A stretch of 64,000 bases of DNA from Sipunculus nudus. Its lineage: Eukaryota; Annelida; Sipuncula; Golfingiida; Sipunculidae. The notes under the pieces are model-generated. The model was not told the DNA's origin, searched no databases, and worked only from the letters and a program-made list of their open reading frames with translations. The stretch lies in contig CM049316.1 in NCBI GenBank assembly GCA_026874595.1, positions 20,297,839 to 20,361,838 of the forward strand, written 5' to 3'. Every line of letters begins with the position of its first letter. Within the stretch, counting starts at the first letter, position 1. The position numbers and the translations under genes were made by a program. Shown in pieces: positions 1 through 12,105 of the stretch.

Positions 1-900
1 AGACTCACCATGTGTATCCTGCCAGTTATGCCATGCCATCAGGAACCACAATATAGTTGTACCCATGTGTTCACACACACAGCACCAAACCATCCTGGGC
101 TGTATTGGGAAGAAGGGTCGTCTCAGGCAAATAACAAATAATATTTAAGAGTTCATGAGGTACCTCTATATTCACCTAGTTTCAGTGTTCTCAGAGTTGG
201 CTTATCATCAGTTTTAGAGATACCTCCTGCCATATGGGCTTTTAGTTATTGTCCAGCTCAGTATCACAGGTCTCTCTCCTCTGGGGATCTCTTGCCAACT
301 GAATTTTCACTGGTCAAGGTTTGCCTCCACAAATTTCCTACCCAATAACCAGTATTGACAGCTAAAAGTGGTCTTTTAAAAGTTACTGTAACAAGACAGG
401 CTTATTCACTAAGCTTTACAATAGGGACCAGAACAGAACACTCACTAAATGGAGGTTCTGCCTGAATGATTTCCAAAGGGGAATTCCCCGGGTATTGCTT
501 AAGGAAACAAAAACAAGGAGATGGGGGGGGGGGGGGGATCTGAAAGGCGTTTGACATCACGCATGCCACACTGTCTCAAAACAAAACCTGAAAAGGTGTA
601 CAGTCACAAGCCACTTTGTGAGAGCTATCCTGTAAGTCCAAGATGTGGTCCATAAATCATATGACTGTATATAAGTCTCTCTATGTTGGACGCTTACTCC
701 AATGAAATATGAAAGTCAATGCAATAAATAATTTAGCGACAATTAATTTTATTCCTCCAAAGACTTGCTATATGTATTATGTGATCAAATAACATGTACC
801 ACTAACCACAAACCCGTTACCAGGTAGTCCTCATCTGTATATTCGCAACTTTCTTCACTAACGACAGAAGATTAGTTTCAATACTAGGTGCGACATTTCC
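1..900. other. Non-coding stretch with a poly-G run
   Basis: No convincing coding sequence was found on either strand. The only distinct landmark is an uninterrupted run of 15 G at about 523-537. The rest is mixed AT-rich DNA of the kind seen throughout the window. Confidence 0.5.
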
Positions 901-1551
901 AGATAGAAAAAAAAGAAATGTTTAACGTTCCATGATGTACGACTTCTATATTACCAGGAAATATCCGTTGTATTTATTGTTTACGCAATATTACATGGCA
1001 TGAACGATTGATAGACAAGTTCGCCATTGGGCATGTGATAAAACTCCTAGTGTACATTGGGTTCTGGCTTTCGTACAGTATGACAGGATTAAGTTCAGTC
1101 CCTATTTAATTTTTAATTTGGATCGAAGGTAAATAATTCACTGGAGTATGTATAAATGATTTTCTGTACAGGATAGGGCATATGCAGTAGATAGTAAAAA
1201 ATAATGTATTGGCTATATGCCTTAATAATCATGACGATCCTCGCATTCTTAGTCTCTGTCTGTCCTGGTAGTTTGTCTGTTTTCGTTTAAGAGTTGACTG
1301 TCAACAAATGGTACCATTTGATGGTGTTAAGCAAGTCAATCTTAATATAAAACGATTATTACGTGCCACTCTTCGGATTATAGAGGCCCCGCTTGGAGAA
1401 GCGGGTGGCCTATAGTAATTCCCTGTCTGTCCGTCCGTCAGCAAATTCGTTTCCGGGTGATAACTTTAGTTTGGATGGACGGATGGATTTCAAACTTAAT
1501 GTATATATGCCCCACCACTAAAGCAAGAACCCTATTGATTTTTGGGTCATG

Positions 1552-1570
1552 AGGTCAAAGGTCAAGATCA
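1552..1570 (+). promoter_or_regulatory. AGGTCA half-site cluster, unit 1
   Basis: The sequence AGGTCAAAGGTCAAGATCA contains a perfect direct repeat of AGGTCA with one-base spacing (DR1) and a third degenerate half-site. DR1 is the classical RXR/HNF4-type nuclear receptor site. It lies inside a dispersed repeat, so any function is inference. Confidence 0.35.
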
Positions 1571-1841
1571 CAATACCCACATCTTAAAAGTTTGTGGATC
1601 CATTATAAGCCAAACTTTTCATTTCAGACCTTCCATCTTGCACATATGCCTCACCTACCAATAGGGGAAGATTCCTATTTATTTTGGGGGCACAAGGTCC
1701 AAGATCAAGGCCGCAAGAGCCAGCTGTCCACAAATTAATTTCCGGATGATAACTCCAGTTTTTATGGACGTATGGATTTCAAACTTCAGTTATATTTGGC
1801 TCATTACTTAAGCAATTAACCCTGTTTATTTTCGTGTGATA

Positions 1842-1860
1842 AGGTCAAAGGTCAAGGTCA
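1842..1860 (+). promoter_or_regulatory. AGGTCA half-site cluster, unit 2
   Basis: The sequence AGGTCAAAGGTCAAGGTCA holds three perfect AGGTCA half-sites, spaced one base and zero bases apart. It lies exactly 290 bp after the first cluster, which gives the period of the internal repeat. Presence of the motif is certain; binding is inference. Confidence 0.4.
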
Positions 1861-3899
1861 CAGGATCCACATATTCAAAAAGATTGTGAATGCATTTTTA
1901 GCCAAACTCTTCACCGCAGACCTTCCATCTTGCACATATAGCTTACCTGCCGATATGGGATGATCCCTATCGATTTTTTGGTGATTTACATGCCAAATAG
2001 GCTTACATTGTAATTCATCCGATGTAATTATTATAAACGAACATCCCTAATTCAAACCTTAACGTCTTGGTTCAGATGTTTAAATACTGTTTTGGGTCAG
2101 TCCCCTCTGTCTCTGCATGTAAACAGGTCCTTTCTTATATTTTTTTCAAGCATCACTCTGACCACAGTGGAATTCTATGGGCCTTTTGCGTGGCCCTTCC
2201 TGAGTATTCTGGTTATCAAGAAAAATGGGAAAGCATGAGGACTTCATAGTGGCTCCGATTGGTTATAAGAACACTGTGCAAATTGCTATGTGGCATCTAA
2301 TTAATAACCTCAAACACCTTCGGTCAATGGTAGATGAACGTTACCTGCGAATATCCATTTGCTGACTTGATTCATGTAATAACCTATATTAGTAACATAT
2401 TTTGGCTGTTATCTATTCAATGGAAACAAAAATAAACTGACATTATTTTTCATATCCATTGTGCTACGGTGTCATATTCACAAGTTGTTTAATGTTCCCA
2501 ATAATTATGAGGGAAAATATAAAACATTATTACAAGTATTACTCTTTGGAAATGAAACCATCGTGCTTTGCGGGATAATTTGTTTCGTTGTATTTACGAA
2601 ACTGAAAAAAAACTTCCTGTTTAAGGGAAGTGTTCAGTGATTTGTATGTTCCTGATGAAACTGCAGTAATTTAGCCGTTTTTATATAAATCAATAAACGA
2701 AGAAAATGTATATTCCCCCCCCCCCAAGAATATAATATGGTGTAACATTTTGTGATATCTATTCTACCAAAATATCAATATTAAACACAGGGAGCTCAGC
2801 CTTTATCACTATGGAGCAAGGTTCTCACAGGCAGCTATTTCATGTTCTCTTAAAAAAGACATTCTTTAAAATCACGTGTGATCTATTATATATCGACTGT
2901 GTGAAAACAGTAAGTTTAGGTTGCTTCAATCAATATATGCTATTTTATTTCATGTGGGTTACAGTTATATTACTTAATGAATACACATAACTGCCAGACC
3001 TGTAAATTGGATTATCTGAATCAATGGTTTTCCGATGCTGTTTAATGCAGATTCAACGTACCTGATGCTAATTGAAGTGATAAATATAATTTCAAAATAT
3101 GGATATCACAATATGCTCTGGGCTTTACACGTTTTCTACCTGTCTTGCACAGGGATCTATATTTCAAACTGAATAATTAAAGTTCTTTCTCTTTGGTTCC
3201 CTTAAAGATTAACTTGCTTTCTAAATTGCAAAACAACCTTAACGTCTGATCTGAATATATGTAACTGCCCTGAGGGCGGGATAAAAAATATAACGTAGAA
3301 CTCATGCGAATATATGAGAGTTCAACGTCAAAATATTTTTAGCCGGTGGGTTGGTAAGTGTAAGTGAGCATAAGCTGGAGTTGTGATATGTTCATTCTGA
3401 AAGGGGGCTGGTCTAAATGTTCAACCACGTTGCCGTCGTTAGGCTTTTATACACGTTTGACCGGGAGCCTTACCCAATAGGGACAAAACCAGGATTGGTA
3501 TTGTCGCTTATTGATCAAAACGTTATTTCTCTTTTACGACTTTTCGTTAAAAACCTTTCCCTGGCACTATGAATAAGTTATATGAAGAGAACAAGTGCAG
3601 ACCAAATGGTATTAAAAATTTATTTAATCCATGCACTGCGAAGTACTTGCTGTATAGATTCTAAGCGCGTAGTCGATGAAGATCCAGTGCCACAAGCCAA
3701 TTGTCTTAATATATTAAGTTGTGTGTAGACGATGTATTCAATGTATGGTAAAAACACCCCAGTCCTTAAACTACTGAAGAAGGGGTTGCAATGGTTTCTG
3801 GTAGCAACCGATAATAGGATTAACATGCCTTTATCTAATAAACCGAACTTAGGGTAAAAGAAACGTTTAGCCTGACATAATTCCGAAGATTTGTTCCAG

Positions 3900-5610
3900 G
3901 AACTATGACATATATTACCAATATACATCGATTATGTGTATTGTTTACGTATGAATATATGGATTGAGCAAATAATAGACAACTTTGTAAATGGGCATGT
4001 GATAAAAGTACAAGTGTTTATTGAGTTCTTTCAATATGACAACATTAAGATTACTCTGAAATTTTGATTTGGATCGAGGTTATATAAATAGTGTAGTATT
4101 ATTTTAAAATAATTTTCTGTACTGATAAGCGTTATGAAGTAAAAAGTAGGAAATAAGGCATTAGCTATACACTTTAATCAGTCTAACAATCCTTGCATGG
4201 TTGTCTCCGGAAATCTTTGTAATTTGATTGTTTTCGTCTAAAAAAAACACCAGTAAAGAAAATTAAATGTACAGAAACGAAACCATACAATAGAAATAAG
4301 CAAATCAGTCTCAACATAATAAGATTTTTACCAGCCACATGTCAGATTCGTATCAGGCACAATAGGATAGGATGAGGAATTCATAGTGGTAAGGAATGGT
4401 TTTAAGAACACTCTACTAACAGTCGTGTGACATCTAATTAATAACCACAAACACCTGGGCCTCCTTGTAGGTGCAATTATCCCCGAATAACCACGACTTG
4501 ATGGAATCCGTATTAATCGTATATTTGAGTCATTATTTATGCAACTAAAATATAAATATTAATGAAGCAACAACTGATTCTAATAACATTCCCCAACACT
4601 GAAAGTCCAACCCTTTGTTTCGAGTAGAAAAAAAATAACGGTAAATTCGACTGTACTTCTTATTGTTAAAAAGAAATAATTTCATCAGTGACAAATGGGG
4701 TGGGCGCAATGTTTTAATGCACTGTGCTTATTAGTTTGTCTCTTTAAAGGGTTTCGGTATTTGTCCTGCTGATAAATTGACCTAATTGAGATCGGGTTTA
4801 TATCAACAATTATCCTACTTCCTGTATCGGGGATTTTTTAAACAAGGTGTTTGTACAGTTTCATTCCTATTGTCATGGCCCTTATTTGTTCATCCTTAAA
4901 AGGTCTCATTTTATCCATCATACTTTGTCCTCCATACTAGACTGCGCTCAATGAAGAAAAAAAAAATGAACTATAAAAACTTAAGGTAGCACCGTCATCT
5001 GCATTCACTGTGCACTCTTAATAAAAGAACAAATAATATAGAACAAACCCATCACAAAAAAAAAAATAATTTTTTAAAACTTTTTTTTTAACTAATACAT
5101 ATATGAGCATTTTTTTCTGCCACGATGTATATAGTTATTGTCCAGGCTTCAGTGGATTCTAGAGAGACAAGCAGTTCAAAGCTGTGTGAAAACAATGTAG
5201 CTTGCTCAAATTGTAGTTATGATTCGCTTATTTTTGCTATTATTCTGGACATAATTCAGACAATGCAAAATAAAACTGGCTAATGGGGGCATGAAGATCT
5301 ATTTTCGGCCTATACGTTTAAGAATCAAATGTGGAGTAAGCAATAAACCCCTTATTTATCTTGTATAGTTTGTGCTTTTGTGTCATATTATTTCTTATAC
5401 TTCATCTGTCCGATGCCAGATAAAAACTATGAGTTGTTTAATGTGCTCCATATAATTACCGAGCATATATAACAACATGAAAAGCAGGACTTTGTGCAAT
5501 AAATTACTTAGCATGTTAATTTGTTTTGTTGTATTTAACGTGATTAAAAGAAGAAAACTTTTCCTGTTTCAGAGGAGTCTCTGAGTTTGGTATGTTCCTG
5601 ATGTCTGCGA
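3900..5610. repeat. Segmental duplication, copy B (pairs with 900-2670)
   Basis: This is the downstream copy of the duplication at 900-2670, in the same orientation. It lacks the AGGTCA-containing insertion of copy A but has about 800 bp of unmatched sequence at 4530-5340. That unmatched part includes A-rich runs at 5052-5092. No gene was recognised. Confidence 0.7.
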
Positions 5611-7560
5611 GTAAGATTAAAAATGACATAGCACTTACTGAATTACAGAATACGGACTGATGGTATTAAAGAATGAGAATCACATTAATTGCAAATCTAA
5701 TGATCCCCAGACTATGCCTACACCTCGGGTAAGATAATCAAACTAAATGCTAATTCAATGATAAACCGACCAAGTGAACACTTGGTGTACTTAACTTACT
5801 TTAAGATACCTCGACTGTACAATAAATGAATGATGAAAAAAAGTACCTTTTATTATAATAATAAGCTCTAAATAACTATTTAAAATGCACAATGTACGTA
5901 TAGGCATGACTGTTATGTATGTCCAATTCAAAACCGATTCACGTATTCATTATTCAGAAATCGAATTTTTTACAATTTTGCAAATGTAGTTTGAATTTGC
6001 ATATTAGGAAGAACAAATTTTTGCAGATTGTATGTATAATTCTATTTTCACACCATATGTGTTTACGAGATAGATTTTTTTGCAAAGGAAACAGTGTAAA
6101 TTAAGCCGGCCCCAACCGTAAATAATTGTTGCGCCATGAATGGTCAAACACATAGAAACCTATGACCTGGGTTAACTTGCCGACAGGGTGCTGGAGCACA
6201 AGTTTACAGTCACATTTATTTCATATCACACATTTAGCTCAAGCATCCGCAATTTCTGGAATGTTCACCAGCCATTGTCTAGCTTCTGTTATCGCGCCTG
6301 CATACTCACCATACTTTGAAACTTAGAGGATGACGAACTTACTATATCAAAGACAAATTCCCTTGCTAACCCTTTCTAAAAAATCACGATAAAAATGATA
6401 ATGCAGTGCATATACTGTATGACATGACTTCAGTTATCTTTATTGTTGTTGCAATCATGCACGATTATTTTAGTATTTTCTAATTTGTTTGTTCCCATTT
6501 CAACGACAACAACAGTTATATGTTAAATACTACATGTACTGGTATTTCTATATATTTTTCGCATTTCCCCACACTGACCCATCGATTGTATCTTTGAGTG
6601 TATTGGTATAAACATTTAATTCCTAATGGATTTGCTTAGAAAATAAATGTTGCTTCAATTCAGTTGGCCAAATGATTTCAAATTATTGTCAACAAACAAA
6701 TATTCCACACCTAGGAAGATGGCCACACTTTTATCCCTCTTCCTTAAATCCCTCGAAAGCCCATGGATATCCAGTGTGAGTCATCGCCGCAAGGTGTCAC
6801 CAGTTAGGTGAAGAGATATCCTAACTGATATCTTCTCCAGCAGGGAATGCGATGCATTTAGTTAACAGACTTAAGTTCCCTTTTCCTTCTTACAGGAGGG
6901 AATACAACGAGATACCACCTCTTCTTGATGCCATCTATTCCCAGAAATTCAAATCAAGATCCATGTTACTTCCCCTACCCCAACTTATAATCCTTTTTAT
7001 AAACAGATCGAAAAACATTAGACAAAAGGATACATGAGCGGTAATATTACGGTAAATTGGAAAAGGTTTTATAGCTCATATTCTGATTTTTTTATCTTCA
7101 CGGTCGACCATCTTTTTTTATAGGATCATCGGCGATGATTCGGAAGAGGGCTCGTAGTAATACATCATTAATTATCCCACCAGTTGGCACACGGGCGTGA
7201 ACTCATGCTCGAATTCACAAGAATTGGAAGGTACATACGCATACACACATACATGTAAGGGTAAGTGTGCAGGATTATCAGGCATAATATGATAATAATG
7301 TTTTGCCGGAGTTAACATAAACATAAGTTTTGTTATGTACATTCTCGTCTAAAAACTCCAAATGTTAACCACCCAATAGACGTTAACAAATGCCTGGCAG
7401 GTACCCTCATCCAAATTGGGAAATTGTCAATCAAACACGCCTTCCTTGTGATGTGTGACGTTTGATTATAGCGACCACAGTGTACGGTATATCATTCGTG
7501 TAAAGTCACACGAACCAGACAGCAATCACCCTTCCCATCATGTGGACTATCTCCCTTTAT
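5610..7560. other. Non-coding stretch
   Basis: No protein family was recognised. A short hairpin lies at about 6812-6840 (AGAGATATC / GATATCTTC arms). The segment 7250-7375 (GGTAAGTGTG ... CCAAATGTTAACCAC) resembles 3350-3425 (GGTAAGTGTA ... CTAAATGTTCAACCAC). The segment 7430-7500 resembles 7905-7965. These suggest further old local duplication. Confidence 0.4.
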
Positions 7561-7562
7561 GT

Positions 7563-7573
7563 GTATATATATT

Positions 7574-7610
<37 letters not shown>

Positions 7611-7640
7611 TTCCACCACAGACTAACATGGCTACATTAG
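7563..7640. repeat. AT microsatellite with a dispersed flank
   Basis: An (AT)n tract at about 7563-7607 is followed directly by ACTTCCACCACAGACTAAC and ATGGCT. Nearly the same text (ACTTCGACCACAGACTAAC, ACGGCT) occurs at 33448-33472, also beside an AT microsatellite. This points to a dispersed element that carries the microsatellite with it. Confidence 0.6.
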
Positions 7641-7959
7641 TAATTATATACATAAATAATTATATACATATATACATTCAGTCTACTTCTAAAATAATAA
7701 TGATAACATTATAGCAGCTGCTTAATTAGATGAGTGGTGTAAATAAAGGAGTAGGCTTGCAAGCTGCGAATTGTAACTGAGCTGAGTAATTTGCTCTTTA
7801 TTTATGGTTTGCTTCCTTTTTCGGGATTGACAGTAAACAGAAGTTGTGCTTAGTTAAGGATCCGTCGTAAAAGCCCTTGATTGAAATATAAACCGACTCC
7901 AAATGTCCATCAAGCACTCCTGCCTAGTAATGTTCGACGTCTCATTATAACCTCCAGTG

Positions 7960-9300
7960 TTCGAAGGATGTCAGCCTATGCATCCTCGTTGCATCATTTA
8001 GACTTGAAAGAAAGCAACCAGTAAATCTGTGTGCTTGTGAACCTCAGCCATTTAAAAATTACTCAGCCCACTGCGAATAATATTCCATTACAGAATAAGC
8101 AACGAGGGACACTTAAACCGAATCTAAGTACCTGACAATGTCTCGTCTGTTGAGGCACAGTTATCTGATTTCTTTATATGGGTGTCTTTTTTTCACTGGT
8201 ATGGTACTTTATACACCCAATTAAACATTGCAGGGACATCCTGTGCATTTAGCAATTGAGCATTAAAAGCTTTATAATCATCTCGATGTTTGTATCTTGA
8301 AAAGGTAATTTCACACTAAGGATTTTGTGTTTATGCTGATCTGTACATAACACTGTGTTCTACTCCAGGGCAGAAGAACAATGTGTACATGAAATGTACA
8401 TAGATTTTAGATGGCAATGTCAGGGATATTGTTTGTTAACATATAATTCAGGCCATTTTGTGTGTAAATATGTGTGCATGTGTGTTCAGCAGTATATGTG
8501 ATTGGTTTAAGATAATATATCCTGCACTTCACCTTTTTGGACGATACGCAAAACAAAACAGGACGCTTTATAATTAACTAACGACCAGGAAGCAGCCCAA
8601 TGAAAACACATATATGGTTATACTGATAACACGAGGAACAGTCAGCAACTACAACACTAACAATTATTACAGGGTTATTCTCTGATAAGCTCATGATAAA
8701 GTTTACTCCGTGTTATTTGCTCCGTCTGTGCATTCAATGTGTATGTGTACTTCATTTTATATGTACATTGCTTATCAGGGCTTACGGTTGATTAATGTGA
8801 TGTCAAAATTAAATTTATCAACAGGCATAGGTGCAGACGATATAATATCCTTCTTAGGAGCCTCAGCATTTAAAGTTCTTACACAGATCGTTCGAAACGC
8901 TATATCCGTTCATTTTGATACATTCTAGTGCATTTTATGTGGGAATATTTTCATTCCATTAAAACATTGCTTATATTCCACGGCCCATAACTATAACGTC
9001 GCCTCTCTTGGAGGCGATAAAGCAGTCTCACGATTTTACTTAGTAACCTGTTTTATTATATTCACATAAACTTTTCGAATTCTATTAGTTAAATTTCTGA
9101 TCATGTAATCAAAGGTTTTGTATGAATTTAAAGGCATGTTGGTATGCATTTTCGATACCCATAAAGCACGGATATAGTTTTGTACCTTCTGATATGTGTA
9201 TATATTGTTGTCAAAAACCCTGTTTTGTTGAAAAAGGAAGGGAAATCAACTACGGGGCGAACCTGTTTAGAATTGATGTTATTCTGCTTCAGAAGAACGG
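7960..9300. other. Non-coding stretch
   Basis: No coding similarity or repeat structure was recognised. Open frames here are short and have no domain features. Confidence 0.4.
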
Positions 9301-9305
9301 AAATA

Positions 9306-9307
<2 letters not shown>

Positions 9308-9362
<55 letters not shown>
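9308..9362. repeat. GA microsatellite
   Basis: This is an almost pure (AG)n tract of about 55 bp with a single AAAG interruption near 9348. Open frames that read Arg-Glu repeats across it are artefacts of the dinucleotide. Confidence 0.95.
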
Positions 9363-10619
9363 GCACATGTGGTCTAGCTGGTTGATCATATGTGTACATT
9401 TGTGTATATGAAGATGTTGTTACTACCCTAACATAACTTAACTGGATCTGTGAAACAAAGCAAAATACATGGAATAGTGCTATATGAAACTCTGACAGTT
9501 CAGGGACGTGGGCACCCTAACCAAAATTGGAGGCCCGGTATTCGATGCCCACACAGTGAGAACTGAATTTTCTGAGTATTCATTATTTATATATGTATGT
9601 GCAGGAGTACATATAGAGTCGGAAAGAGGAAGTTTCTCCTGGGTAAGATGATGCGTATCAGTTAACCTGTTGCCATGGCGACTGCACACTTCTCTTTTTC
9701 ATATACAGCAATCTTTATGTATGGTATATTATTCGTATTACTCTTATTTCAAAACCGTTCAAGGGGCATGTATGCATGTTTTCACGATTCTGTTTGCCTT
9801 TCCATTCGGCATTCTGAATTGCTTCATTATTGCTATGGATCTGTAGACAACTTATGGAATTCCTGTGAAATCTATATTAATTATGTTATGGCGAGACCGA
9901 ACATAGTTTTGCAAGTACCTCTTTCCCAACAGTTCTAATCTTAATTATGCTTTTTCTATTACGATGAAAGGGTCCTATTGGCAATGCCTCTGAGCTATAT
10001 ATTTGGTACAAAACAAATAACTGTAACACATAAATGTCAATCAGAGAACTGATATCGCAGTTCGAAAGATATTAAGCAAAAGCTCATTGCATATAAAGAT
10101 TGAATATTCTGGGATTAATTATATATTATTTGTTCCCTATTAAGAAAGTTGAGATGTATCAATCTTCTCAACAGTCCCAGGGGTCTTACGAATCACTCTA
10201 TGTATATTGACAATTATGGCGGATAACCATGAGTTATAATGATGTAAATGAAATTAAAAATAATTAACATATTAGCCGGTGCCGACAATTGATTCAGCAC
10301 ACTAATCATAATAGAAAATATTCCGTAATCCTGTGTATAATTGATACCTACATATACTCTTGATTTTTTCTCTTACCAGCATAACATTATGTATGGAAAC
10401 ATATTAAATAATCAAATGCATAATCTAAAAGGATTGTCCCCCGGTCCGGCAAAAGGCCCGCGTCTGTTCCAGAAGACATTTCAGCTCTAATTTATAAAGA
10501 AGATAAATTATTTGTGGAGACCCAATAAAGGGGATGTCAGGGGCAGCCTGACCAAGGTCCATTAGCCATAGCTGGATTCTGACATTAAAGGGTATAAATT
10601 GGCATACTTTGAACCACTT
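9363..10619. other. Non-coding stretch
   Basis: AT-rich sequence with no recognised gene, RNA or element. Short open frames at 9480-9938 show no family features. Confidence 0.4.
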
Positions 10620-11425
10620 CTTTATTGCCGTTATACTTCCTCTTAAAACTACTATCGACCAAATATTTACATTATTGTTAGTTATATGTTAACAGCATAT
10701 AAGACCATCTCCAGTAATAAATGTCGCTGATATAAATGCTCAGATAACGATAAAGAAGAAGCTGTAGACAATTCTTAATATGACGGCTCATTGCATGAGA
10801 CAGTACATGATAAAACAACATAAGTCAAGCCTAAGGTCCTTATTATTTTAACGTGGACGGTTATTTTAAAGGAATAACTTATACAACCCCTACGAGTATA
10901 AACATCACGACAACCGATTTGTCCTCACGTAATTACAAAGCGCAAACCATCTTCAGACACAGCCGTTCTGTTACTCACGTGCAGATGTGAGATTAAACGT
11001 AAATACTCATCACCTTTTAAGCAGCAGCGTTGATCTCGTCGACCTTGTAGTCCGTCGGTATATCCAAATGTGATGGTAAGAGGTGAACGTTGTTGGTAGT
11101 TGAGAAATGTTTCCTCGCCGTTAGATATAACCCAATATTTACATTATCGTGAGTAATAAATTAACAGCATAATAGACAAATCGTGTGTGTGATGGAAGTG
11201 TTTTATATCTAGTCAAATAGAAAGAAACGCTAGGCGGGGTGGACTTTTTATTGCAGTAATACTTCCTCTTAAAACTACTATCACTTTTTACATTTTTGTT
11301 AGTTACAATTTAACAGAATAAAAGACAAATAAAACGTGTCTGTGATGGAAGTGTTTTAGATCTTTCTTAGTCAAATAGAAAGAAACATTAGGTGGGGTAA
11401 TACTTCCTCTTACAATTACTTTCTT
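10620..11425. repeat. Diverged tandem/interspersed repeat, three partial units
   Basis: The block TACTTCCTCTTAAAACTACTATC followed by TTTACATT...GTTAGTTA occurs at about 10635 and 11264. A partial copy (TACTTCCTCTTACAATTACT) starts near 11401. A linked block, GTGATGGAAGTGTTTTA plus GTCAAATAGAAAGAAAC, occurs at about 11188 and 11342. The units are therefore about 140-150 bp in the right half, with a separate copy to the left. No coding potential was seen. Confidence 0.6.
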
Positions 11426-12105
11426 TTCGGGGGACGCAGATGCCTTTTACTTTCCCTTCCACTTGTGTCAATACTTAAGTCATAAATAGTGTAGCATCAT
11501 AATATATTTTAACGTGCGGCCTATTTTTTATTCTTGCTTCTTTGGTACTTATTCAATCCAATCATACTTTTGTTAGTATAATTTAATGGAATGTACATCC
11601 GTGGAGTTTGAATATGGCCCGAATATGTTCAGATGTCACTATCTATAATGTCTAACCAATCAGCTATTCAACTAGCTAACCACTGCGAGAAATAAAAGTA
11701 TGGTTCAATATGAAAGCTCCGTTCCATCCACGTAAACCTTATCATGTACACAGCGTTTTAATCGATACTGTAAATAGACGTACACATGTCAGAACAAAAC
11801 CTTGGCAAATGCTACTATATTTCATTGAGAAAACCATGTAACTGAGGTGAATCAAATATGTTTCATAAAAGAATTTGCACATTTAAACATTGACTCATTT
11901 CGAATTTATCATCCACAGAACATAAAGGTATCACGTTGTCATATATTATTGTGTAAATCAGCGTAACTCTTTGTGTGACTCTTGTGTGTGTCTTTAAAAT
12001 TACATTTTTATGTACAGGATTTAGAAATACCATTTTTAAGATTAGGACGTGCAGCGATATCGTGTGCAATGGTAAACGTACATCCTCATGAAGCCAATAC
12101 AAGAA

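Larger units (their letters stand above)
1378..2215. mobile_element. Inserted mollusc-type dispersed repeat with two internal units
   Basis: This block interrupts copy A of a duplication and is absent at the matching place in copy B (about 4345-4375). It opens with a stem-loop at 1384-1411 whose arms pair CCGCTT with AAGCGG and AGGCC with GGCCT. It then holds two diverged direct repeats of about 290 bp, each with a 'TTCCGG-TGATAAC' start, a 'GGATGGATTTCAAACTT'-like segment and an AGGTCA-rich block (1552-1570 and 1842-1860). This architecture resembles non-autonomous repeats common in molluscs. No coding capacity is seen. The right boundary is less certain than the left. Confidence 0.6.
900..2670. 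repeat. Segmental duplication, copy A (pairs with 3900-5610)
   Basis: Several blocks in the same order and orientation recur about 2.95 kb downstream. Examples: GGGCATGTGATAAAA (1028 and 3993), TTTGGATCGA (1118 and 4069), GACATCTAATTAATAACC-like text (2294 and 4432) and TATGTTCCTGATG (2646 and 5598). Between the blocks the copies are diverged by substitutions and small indels. Copy A carries an extra block at about 1378-2215 that copy B lacks. Copy B has its own extra 800 bp at about 4530-5340. No gene was recognised in either copy. Confidence 0.7.

Noticed and set aside
9122-9385. Open frames rich in Arg-Glu
   Set aside because: They read through the (GA)n microsatellite and have no other protein features.
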